This document shows positions 1-5,805 of a stretch of 5,843 nt of DNA, in pieces (the stretch's first letter is position 1; each line of letters begins with the position of its first letter). Source of the stretch: Actinomycetes bacterium (GTDB taxonomy: Bacteria; Actinomycetota; Actinomycetes; Propionibacteriales; Propionibacteriaceae); contig JAEZYG010000019.1 of assembly GCA_023419175.1 (NCBI GenBank), positions 1-5,843 on the forward strand, in the 5' to 3' direction. The notes beneath the pieces were generated by a model. It searched no databases and was not told the origin of the DNA. It saw nothing but the letters and a program-made list of their open reading frames with translations. A program made the translations under genes and the position numbers.

Positions 1-1773
1 CATCAGATTTGGCCCGAAGGACTCGACATCTGGCAAGCCGAGATCCGTTTGGAAAGAGAAGGAGATTGGACTTTCCACATCGAGGCATGGTCTGACGATT
101 GGCATACCTGGCGTCATAATGCTGAGATCAAATTCGCCGCCCAGATGGATGTTGAGCTCATGTGCGCTGAAGGACGCGAGCTCATCACGGAGGCGATCGA
201 GCATGCCATCGGCTTAAATGCTTGCGATGATGTAGTCATCTTGCGTGAAGCTCTTGGACGTCTCCACCCTGCTGCAGATCCCGATACTTTAGTGAAGACC
301 ACCCTCGATCCTCAATTGGATCAAGTCATGGTTATCCACGCTCGCCGTCCGCTTGCTACTCCAAGCGCTGAATATCCCATTCAAGTAGATCGTCAGCGCG
401 CTCTTTTTGGAAGCTGGTATGAATTCTTCCCGCGTTCTCAGTCGGCTTATCAAGATCCACTCACAGGACAATGGACATCGGGGAATTTTGATAGCTGCCA
501 TGAGACTTTGGAACATATCGCCGCTCACGGTTTCGATGTTGCCTATATCCCGCCTATCCATCCGATCGGGATGCAGTTTAGGAAGGGTCGCAATAATTCT
601 TTGAACGCTGAGGACGGTGAGCCCGGTTCGCCCTGGGCTATCGGATCACCAGATGGCGGACACGATGCGATTCATCCCGATTTGGGAACGATTGAAGATT
701 TTGATCGTTTCGTAGCCAAAGCTCATTCCTTGGGGATCGAAATCGCTTTGGATTTTGCTCTTCAGGCATCTCCCGATCATCCCTGGGTAAAAGAACATCC
801 CGAATGGTTCACCACCCGATTGGACGGGACGATCGCCTATGCGGAAAACCCTCCAAAGAAATACCAAGATATTTACCCCATCAATTTCGATCAAGATCGT
901 GACGGTATCTACCGCGAGGTATTGCGCATCATCAATTTCTGGATCGACCACGGTGTGACGATTTTCAGGGTGGATAATCCCCATACGAAACCTGTGAATT
1001 TCTGGGATTGGCTTATCAGCGAGGTTCATAAGGATCATCCCAACGTTTTATTCTTCGCAGAGGCTTTCAGTCGTCCAGAAGTGATGCAGACTTTAGGGAA
1101 GGTCGGTTTCCATCTGAGCTATACCTATTTCACCTGGCGTAATACGAAGAAAGAATTGGGATCCTATCTCAAAGAGGTCGCCTATGAGACCGCTGATTTC
1201 ATGCGTCCTAATTTCTTTGTCAACACTCCTGATATCAATCCGATGTCGATTCGCTCAGGGGCGCCGGCAGCTTTCGCTATCCGTATGATTTTGGCCTCTA
1301 TGATGTCTCCGAGCTGGGGAATCTATTCTGGGTTTGAGCATTTTGAATTTGAACCCTTAGCTGCTGCAGGTGAAGAGTATCTCAATTCAGAAAAATATGA
1401 ATACCGTCCGCGCAATCTCAATGCCGAGCCAAATTTGAACCTCTTGATGAAGCGTCTTAACGAGATCAGACGCGCCCATCCTGCATTACAACAATTGCGC
1501 CATAGCTATGTATTTGATACATCCAGCGATGACCTTTTCGCTTTCGCTAAATGCGATGGTGACGATCGGGTGATCGTGGTGGTCAGTTTGAATCCCCATG
1601 AGAATGTCACGGGAGAAGTCGTTGTGGATATGGCTTCGCTCGGTTTTGAATCTGGAACTCTTCTTGGGGTACACGATGAGCTCACTGGAGCTCACTATGT
1701 GTGGGATGAGCGTAACTATGTCTCGCTATCCCCATCACAACCGTGTCATATCTTCAGCGTCCAGGCCCATTGA
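1..1773 (+). CDS. glgE: Alpha-1,4-glucan:maltose-1-phosphate maltosyltransferase (GlgE), 5'-truncated by window edge
   Basis: GH13_3 enzyme that transfers maltosyl units from alpha-maltose-1-phosphate to the non-reducing end of alpha-1,4-glucan in the cytoplasm. The frame is open from base 1, so the start lies outside the window; a TTG at 49 is only an internal Leu codon. 590 residues are visible. Hallmarks by visible residue: EAWSDDW (about 28-34), YIPPIHPIG and RKGRNN (about 182-199), the SPWAIGS/GGHDAIHPDLGT stretch (about 210-229), ENPPKKYQDIYP (about 282-293), FRVDNPHTKP with the nucleophile Asp325 (codon 973-975), FFAEAF with acid/base Glu354 (1060-1062), and NTPDI with Asp411 (1231-1233). 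The spacings 29 and 86 equal those I recall for Streptomyces coelicolor GlgEI (Asp394, Glu423, Asp480), so about 70 N-terminal residues are probably missing. A beta-rich C-terminal domain ends the protein. It is first of the visible glg operon, 10 bases before glgB. No frameshift seen. Confidence 0.96.
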   Translation, partial: HQIWPEGLDIWQAEIRLEREGDWTFHIEAWSDDWHTWRHNAEIKFAAQMDVELMCAEGRELITEAIEHAIGLNACDDVVILREALGRLHPAADPDTLVKTTLDPQLDQVMVIHARRPLATPSAEYPIQVDRQRALFGSWYEFFPRSQSAYQDPLTGQWTSGNFDSCHETLEHIAAHGFDVAYIPPIHPIGMQFRKGRNNSLNAEDGEPGSPWAIGSPDGGHDAIHPDLGTIEDFDRFVAKAHSLGIEIALDFALQASPDHPWVKEHPEWFTTRLDGTIAYAENPPKKYQDIYPINFDQDRDGIYREVLRIINFWIDHGVTIFRVDNPHTKPVNFWDWLISEVHKDHPNVLFFAEAFSRPEVMQTLGKVGFHLSYTYFTWRNTKKELGSYLKEVAYETADFMRPNFFVNTPDINPMSIRSGAPAAFAIRMILASMMSPSWGIYSGFEHFEFEPLAAAGEEYLNSEKYEYRPRNLNAEPNLNLLMKRLNEIRRAHPALQQLRHSYVFDTSSDDLFAFAKCDGDDRVIVVVSLNPHENVTGEVVVDMASLGFESGTLLGVHDELTGAHYVWDERNYVSLSPSQPCHIFSVQAH

Positions 1774-1777
1774 GAGG
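1773..1777 (+). promoter_or_regulatory. Shine-Dalgarno of glgB, overlapping the glgE stop codon
   Basis: AGAGG, followed by AA, lies 6 bases before the ATG at 1784 and shares its first base with the glgE TGA (1771-1773). It fixes the glgB start: the reading frame is open further upstream, back to an ATG at 1598 inside glgE, but that extension overlaps glgE by about 175 bases and encodes nothing GlgB-like. Stop and start 10 bases apart suggest translational coupling of the two glucan enzymes. Confidence 0.75.
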
Positions 1778-1783
1778 AATATC

Positions 1784-3688
1784 ATGCACGACGAGTTTGG
1801 CAACCTGACCGGCTGGGATCTAGAAGGCTTCCATCAAGGAGGCGATACAGAGGCGTGGCGACGTTTAGGTTGTCATCTCGTCACCGTCCACGACGATCAA
1901 CGCGGAGATCTTGACGGTGCTCGTTTCTCCGTCTGGGCTCCAAATGCTGCTCGGGTAGAGGTGATCGGCGATTTCAATGCCTGGCAACCCCAGCCGATGC
2001 GCCTTGTTCCCGGTTCTGGAGTATGGGCGACATGGATCGAAGGGGTTCAGATCGGGGCTCACTATAAATATCGCATCCATCACCACGATGGTTCGTGGCA
2101 GGATAAAGCCGATCCCTACGCCCGCTTTTGTGATTTGCCGCCATCCAATACCTCGATCGTATGGGAATCATCCTATGAATGGGGTGAAGGTGAATCCAAC
2201 TGGCTAGCTCAACGAGCTAGAAAAGATCACTATCGCGAACAGATGAGCATCTACGAGATGCATTTGGGTAGTTGGCGTCCTGGGCTGACCTATTTGGAAT
2301 TGGCAGAACAACTCCCTCCCTATCTGAATTGGATGGGTTATACCCATGTGGAATTCATGCCGGTGATGGCTCATCCTTTCCCTGGCAGCTGGGGATATCA
2401 GGTCAGCGGTTATTTCGCTCCAGATGCCCGTTTGGGCACACCGGATGATTTCCGTCATCTGGTCGAATCTCTCCACGCATCTGGCATTTCGGTTATTTTG
2501 GATTGGGTTCCCGCCCATTTCCCGAAAGACGATTGGGCTTTGGGACGTTTTGATGGCACAGCTCTCTATGAACATGCCGATCCTCGTCAAGGAGAACAGC
2601 TCGATTGGGGAACATATGTATTCAATTTTGGCCGCAATGAGGTGAAATCTTTCCTCGTCTCCAACGCCTTATATTGGGTTCAAGAATTTCACGTGGACGC
2701 CTTGCGCGTCGATGCTGTGGCTTCCATGCTCTATTTGGACTATTCGCGTCCAGAAGGACAATGGGTTCCCAATCAATATGGCGGACGAGAAAATCTTGAA
2801 GCGATCGATCTGTTGCGTTATGTCAACCGCCATCTCTACGAACGCTGTCCAGGCGTAACGATGATCGCGGAGGAATCAACGAGCTTTGATGGGGTGACCA
2901 AACCGACCGACTGGGGAGGCTTAGGGTTCGGATTCAAATGGAATATGGGATGGATGAACGATTCCTTGCGCTATCTCAATTTGGATCCTATCTATCGTCA
3001 ATACCACCATCACGATATGACCTTTGCGATGGTCTATGCCTATTCGGAGAATTTCATTTTGCCCATCTCTCACGATGAGGTGGTTCATGGCAAAGGCTCC
3101 ATGCTGACAAAAATCCCCCAAGATGACTGGCGTAAATTTGCAACACTTAAGGCTTTCTATTCCTTCATGTGGTCTTTCCCTGGAAAACAGCTTCTTTTCA
3201 TGGGGCAAGAATTCGCTCAACGCAGCGAGTGGAATGAGAATAACGGCCTTGAATGGTGGGTGGATTCCCTCTGGGGACACAATGGAACACGTCAACTTAT
3301 AAGATGCATGAATCAACTTCAAGCTCACTATCCCGCCCTTTACGAATTGGATTGTGATCCTCAAGGCTTCCGTTGGATCAATGCTGACGATGCAGGTCAC
3401 AATATCTACAGCTATCTTCGTCTTTCTTCCGACGGACAAATGATCGCTGTCATCGTTAACTTCTCCCCCGATCCCTATGAGAGCTATCCGCTGACCTTGC
3501 CAAAAGCTGGACGGTGGAAAGAAATCCTCAATACCGATGCTGAACAATTCGATGGGACGGGCATGTTCACCAATCCAGCGGTGATTGAAGCCCATCGTCA
3601 AGGCTCGCAGGATCATGAGTGGGCGTGGGCATCGCTCACAGTTCCTCCGATGGCCGCGCTATGGCTGCTCTATGAAGGTGATAGATGA
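1784..3688 (+). CDS. glgB: 1,4-alpha-glucan (glycogen) branching enzyme, short form without N1 domain
   Basis: Cuts alpha-1,4-glucan chains and re-attaches them by alpha-1,6 links, making branches on the polymer extended by GlgE. 634 residues. Residues about 45-125 form the CBM48 domain (FSVWAPNAARVEVIGDFNAW at 48-67). The GH13_9 barrel follows: YEMHLGSWR (157-165), GYFAPDARLGTPDDF (209-223), region I DWVPAHFPKD (240-249, with Ala where many GlgBs have Gly), LRVDAV with nucleophile Asp310 (codon 2711), MIAEES with acid/base Glu363 (codon 2870), and LPISHDEVVHGKGSM with Asp431 (codon 3074). MGQEFAQRSEWNE (473-485) and a C-terminal beta domain complete it. The 53 and 121 residue spacings of the triad equal those I recall for E. 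coli GlgB (Asp405, Glu458, Asp526). The offset of 95 residues shows that the E. coli-type N1 module is absent, not truncated, because a good Shine-Dalgarno precedes this ATG. It overlaps the following Nudix gene by 4 bases. Confidence 0.97.
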   Translation: MHDEFGNLTGWDLEGFHQGGDTEAWRRLGCHLVTVHDDQRGDLDGARFSVWAPNAARVEVIGDFNAWQPQPMRLVPGSGVWATWIEGVQIGAHYKYRIHHHDGSWQDKADPYARFCDLPPSNTSIVWESSYEWGEGESNWLAQRARKDHYREQMSIYEMHLGSWRPGLTYLELAEQLPPYLNWMGYTHVEFMPVMAHPFPGSWGYQVSGYFAPDARLGTPDDFRHLVESLHASGISVILDWVPAHFPKDDWALGRFDGTALYEHADPRQGEQLDWGTYVFNFGRNEVKSFLVSNALYWVQEFHVDALRVDAVASMLYLDYSRPEGQWVPNQYGGRENLEAIDLLRYVNRHLYERCPGVTMIAEESTSFDGVTKPTDWGGLGFGFKWNMGWMNDSLRYLNLDPIYRQYHHHDMTFAMVYAYSENFILPISHDEVVHGKGSMLTKIPQDDWRKFATLKAFYSFMWSFPGKQLLFMGQEFAQRSEWNENNGLEWWVDSLWGHNGTRQLIRCMNQLQAHYPALYELDCDPQGFRWINADDAGHNIYSYLRLSSDGQMIAVIVNFSPDPYESYPLTLPKAGRWKEILNTDAEQFDGTGMFTNPAVIEAHRQGSQDHEWAWASLTVPPMAALWLLYEGDR

Positions 3689-4440
3689 TGACCTCGTGGG
3701 ATGGGATTTCCATCGATTGTATCGATGGAGCTGTGCGCCTATCGTGGCAGAAGATTGATGATCCTGAGAAGACAGCTCAACTACTTTTAGCGACTGCCGA
3801 TTCGATTTTCACTCGCGGTTTAACTCATCGAGTTGAGGCTCGCGTGATAACGACCGATCGGCAAGGACTTCACGCTCTCCATCTGGCGCGTTTCCGTCGG
3901 GAGGGGCGTTTGCGTTCCTCTCTGTGCATCGACGGAATTTGGGTCGATCAATTCTGTTATTCCCTTTTAAAGAATGATCATGTGGCTTCTGACGAAGCCT
4001 TTTGCGCCACGATGGATACGGTTCTGCCGACCCATCGCATTATCGCTCGCACTCTTATCCGCAATGAGATCGGACATATCCTCATGGTGGAAACGACCTA
4101 TCATGACGAGTGGACATTGCCAGGAGGGGTCGTTGAGGAAGGTGAATCTCCTTTAGCGGGTGCACAAAGAGAGACTCATGAAGAGATTGGCTACGACCCT
4201 CATCTGGGATCTCTTCTTCACGTCGGGTGGATGCCTCCTTATAACGGATGGTCAGATGCAGTTGAATTCACATTTGACGGCGGAGTAATCGATAACGATC
4301 AAGCGAAATATATCGTGCCCAGCGATGATGAGATCGCCGATATCCACTGGACAGATTTATCACAGTGTGCGACCCACATGTCGGTTGATAGTTACCGCCG
4401 TTTGCAGATGATGCTAGATCGCCGGATCTATAGCGATTGA
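3685..4440 (+). CDS. Nudix hydrolase with a GNAT-like N-terminal region
   Basis: 251-residue protein. Nudix enzymes cleave nucleoside diphosphates linked to another group; the substrate here is unknown. The complete Nudix box runs from Gly148 to Tyr170: LPGG (145-148), Glu154, then Arg162-Glu163-x-x-Glu166-Glu167-x-Gly169, with all metal-binding positions kept. Thr164 and Tyr170 sit where aliphatic residues are usual. Prolines 184-185 lie 14-15 residues past the box, where I recall ADP-ribose pyrophosphatases having a proline, but Tyr186 at +16 also fits dinucleoside polyphosphate hydrolases, so this does not decide the substrate. Residues about 30-98 (RVEARV, FRREGRLR, WVDQF-x-YSLL) resemble the C-terminal half of a GNAT acetyltransferase, but no RxxGxG/A acetyl-CoA loop is present, so acetyl transfer is unlikely. 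Its ATG overlaps the glgB stop (ATGA), with GAAGG at 3674-3678 six bases upstream; a second ATG at 3688 is an alternative start. No signal peptide or membrane segment is seen. Confidence 0.88.
   Translation: MMTSWDGISIDCIDGAVRLSWQKIDDPEKTAQLLLATADSIFTRGLTHRVEARVITTDRQGLHALHLARFRREGRLRSSLCIDGIWVDQFCYSLLKNDHVASDEAFCATMDTVLPTHRIIARTLIRNEIGHILMVETTYHDEWTLPGGVVEEGESPLAGAQRETHEEIGYDPHLGSLLHVGWMPPYNGWSDAVEFTFDGGVIDNDQAKYIVPSDDEIADIHWTDLSQCATHMSVDSYRRLQMMLDRRIYSD
4415..4430 (+). terminator. Possible weak terminator hairpin at the 3' end of the Nudix gene
   Basis: TAGATC (4415-4420) and GATCTA (4425-4430) form a perfect 6-bp stem with loop GCCG inside the last codons of the Nudix gene. A TTTTT run lies 12 bases later (4443-4447), past the stop. 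The stem is short and AT-rich and the T run is not adjacent, so this may be chance. It is, however, the only hairpin near the presumed end of the glgE-glgB-Nudix transcript. Confidence 0.22.
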
Positions 4441-4461
4441 TCTTTTTATCGACTCTTTATT

Positions 4462-4473
4462 TAGCTCAAGCTA
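4462..4473. promoter_or_regulatory. Palindrome upstream of the sugar kinase, candidate operator
   Basis: TAGCT-CA-AGCTA is a near-perfect 12-bp palindrome in the 66-base gap between the Nudix gene and the kinase. If transcription starts at the kinase ATG (see the promoter at 4495), it spans about -45 to -34, where a repressor or activator could act. The two-base spacer makes an RNA hairpin impossible, so if it matters it is a DNA site. No second copy is seen in the gap. Confidence 0.25.
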
Positions 4474-4494
4474 TTGCACCGCACAATGATGGAT

Positions 4495-4500
4495 TAGAGT
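4495..4500 (+). promoter_or_regulatory. Candidate -10 element giving a leaderless kinase mRNA
   Basis: TAGAGT fits the TANNNT -10 consensus known from actinobacteria and ends six bases before the A of the kinase ATG at 4507, the spacing expected when transcription begins at or next to the start codon. The kinase has no good Shine-Dalgarno (only GAGTGA, 4 bases from the ATG), which agrees with a leaderless message. TTGCAC at 4474-4479 could be a -35, but its 15-base spacer is short. Confidence 0.35.
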
Positions 4501-4506
4501 GAAAAT

Positions 4507-5451
4507 ATGGACGAGCAGAGGGCATCATATGTTCCCATCATCTGTATAGGCGAAGCTCTGATCGACCGAGTCTCACAAGATGGGCATATTCAAGATTTTG
4601 TGGGAGGCTCTGTACTCAATGTAGCTGCCGGCTTAGCTGCTCTCCATCATGATACCCATCTAGCCTCCTGGTGGGCAGATGATGATTATGGACATCTCAT
4701 CGATAATTTCACTTCGGCCTCTGGTGTCCATGTTCTTCCTGCTAGCCGAGGAGGATCGCATACGACGATCGCCCATGCGACGATCGATTCTGCTGGTCAT
4801 GCACGCTATAGTTTCGACCTGGAATGGCAGGTTCCTCCGATAGATTCTTTAGAAGATTTTGCCCATCTTCACATCGGTTCCTATGCCGCCACTCTTACCC
4901 CAGGCTTCGATAGAATCTCTCAGATTATCCGTGCTTTTTCTCATATCGGAACGATCTCCTATGACCCGAATATCCGTCCTTCAATTATGGGAGAGATTCA
5001 CCACGTGCGCTCACAGGTTGAATCCCATATAGGCTATGCGACGGTGGTAAAAGCTTCTGATGAAGATCTGTCATGGCTTTATCCTGGACGCGACCTTATC
5101 GAGACGATGAACGATTGGCTTGATCGAGGACCTGACCTAGTCGTCATCACTTGCGGTAAAGAAGGAGCTCTCATAGCTCACACATCTACCTCTGCCTATC
5201 AGGTAGATGCTTTCCCCACCATAGTTGGCGATACTGTCGGGGCAGGAGATTCTTTCATGGCTGGATTGATTTCCGGTCTTATAAAGGCAGGAGCACTCGG
5301 GGCAGATCCCAGCCTGGCTTTGTCTCACGCTTCGAGAGAAGAGCTTTCATCTGCCATCATGACGGCCTTAGCGACATCTTCTCTGACCGTCTCGAAGATC
5401 GGAGCCTATGCTCCATCTAGAGACGAGATCAGCCACATTATGCATCTTTAA
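4507..5451 (+). CDS. PfkB-family carbohydrate kinase, fructokinase-like
   Basis: Cytoplasmic ATP-dependent sugar kinase of the ribokinase/PfkB family, 314 residues, a normal length. The N-terminus has IICIGEALIDRV (11-22) and the first PfkB signature GGSVLNVAAGLAAL (33-46), whose Gly-Gly and Asn contact the sugar. YDPNIRPSI (152-160) and VKASDEDLSWLYPG (181-194) are typical of actinobacterial fructokinases. VITCGKEGALI (213-223) precedes the second signature DTVGAGDSFMAGL (242-254), with Asp248 as catalytic base and GAGD as anion hole. Fructose to fructose-6-phosphate is the best guess, but related kinases acting on other sugars share these motifs, so no symbol is given. ATG 4507 is the only usable start before the first conserved strand. 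It lies 66 bases after the Nudix stop, lacks a strong Shine-Dalgarno, and probably has its own promoter. No transporter or sugar hydrolase neighbour is visible to narrow the substrate. Confidence 0.93.
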   Translation: MDEQRASYVPIICIGEALIDRVSQDGHIQDFVGGSVLNVAAGLAALHHDTHLASWWADDDYGHLIDNFTSASGVHVLPASRGGSHTTIAHATIDSAGHARYSFDLEWQVPPIDSLEDFAHLHIGSYAATLTPGFDRISQIIRAFSHIGTISYDPNIRPSIMGEIHHVRSQVESHIGYATVVKASDEDLSWLYPGRDLIETMNDWLDRGPDLVVITCGKEGALIAHTSTSAYQVDAFPTIVGDTVGAGDSFMAGLISGLIKAGALGADPSLALSHASREELSSAIMTALATSSLTVSKIGAYAPSRDEISHIMHL

Positions 5452-5465
5452 ACCCTTAACGCGTG

Positions 5466-5523
5466 AGTGAGAGCACAGTCTCCATATGCCATGAGCCGTT
5501 GGGATTTGATATGTGCTCGCACT
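5466..5523. repeat. 12-bp imperfect inverted repeat downstream of the kinase
   Basis: AGTGAGAGCACA (5466-5477) and TGTGCTCGCACT (5512-5523) are complementary at 11 of 12 positions, with one A/G mismatch, around a 34-base spacer. In RNA the spacer could add a weak inner stem (UCCA 5481-5484 with UGGG 5500-5503). It begins 14 bases after the kinase stop, so it may be the 3'-end structure of the kinase mRNA. It lacks a following T run, so it is not a canonical intrinsic terminator. Confidence 0.5.
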
Positions 5524-5598
5524 GCTAATCTTCTCGCTCTAGTGAATTGAACAAGAGAAACAAAACCACAAACTGTACTTTTACTCGTTCTGGGGAAC

Positions 5599-5627
5599 AT
5601 GACGACTTACAAGAGTTTACCTATTAT
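5599..5627 (+). promoter_or_regulatory. Candidate sigma-70-type promoter for a gene beyond the right edge
   Basis: ATGACG (5599-5604, 4 of 6 to TTGACA) and TATTAT (5622-5627, 5 of 6 to TATAAT) are separated by the optimal 17 bases, in the most AT-rich part of the gap. Transcription would start near 5634, giving an untranslated leader of more than 200 bases before the window ends. Seen by eye only; chance matches in AT-rich DNA are common. Confidence 0.4.
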
Positions 5628-5654
5628 ATAGCGTCCTTCAATTTGAACTATCGT

Positions 5655-5702
5655 CTCAACTCTAGTTTGAGTGGTAAAAAAGGCCTCTCAAGTCGGGTTG
5701 AG
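5655..5702. repeat. Two copies of a CTCAA-N6/7-TTGAG inverted repeat
   Basis: CTCAA-N7-TTGAG (5655-5671) and CTCAA-N6-TTGAG (5687-5702) have starts 32 bases apart, about three DNA helical turns, so they could be a pair of operator sites on one DNA face. As RNA, each forms a 5-bp hairpin, and the arms can also pair across copies (CTCAAC 5655-5660 with GTTGAG 5697-5702). Confidence 0.4.
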
Positions 5703-5762
5703 TGAGTTGTTGGTGAAGGGGCACCGCCCTGTTTTGTGCGGTGGGTTGGGCGATATCTTTGT

Positions 5763-5805
5763 TAGGATTGTCAATACAGATCTAGAACCTCTAGGCATAA
5801 TCCTA
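5763..5805 (+). repeat. Nested stem-loop in the candidate leader
   Basis: TAGGATT (5763-5769) pairs perfectly with AATCCTA (5799-5805). Inside, CTAGA (5782-5786) pairs with TCTAG (5790-5794) around the loop ACC. The two stems are joined by an asymmetric internal loop (12 bases against 4), an architecture common in protein- or ligand-binding RNA leaders. The purine-rich TGTGGGAGG follows directly (5806-5814). Confidence 0.45.

Noticed and set aside
1598..1783. Upstream extension of the glgB frame to ATG 1598
   Set aside because: It lies entirely within glgE plus the 10-base gap, its protein has no GlgB character, and ATG 1784 has a proper Shine-Dalgarno.
2921..3616. Minus-strand open frame of 231 codons within glgB
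   Set aside because: It is antisense to the conserved GlgB catalytic and C-terminal regions, shows no recognisable motif, and is explained by codon use on the opposite strand.
5491..5550. 19-codon ORF (ATG 5491 to TGA 5550), a possible leader peptide
   Set aside because: There is no Shine-Dalgarno at a useful distance, it lies before rather than after the likely promoter at 5599-5627, and it shows no run of identical regulatory codons.
5676..5702. Minus-strand terminator (CTCAA/TTGAG hairpin then TTTTTT)
   Set aside because: On the minus strand a T run follows the 5-bp stem after a short gap, but the stem is weak and no minus-strand gene ending here is visible.
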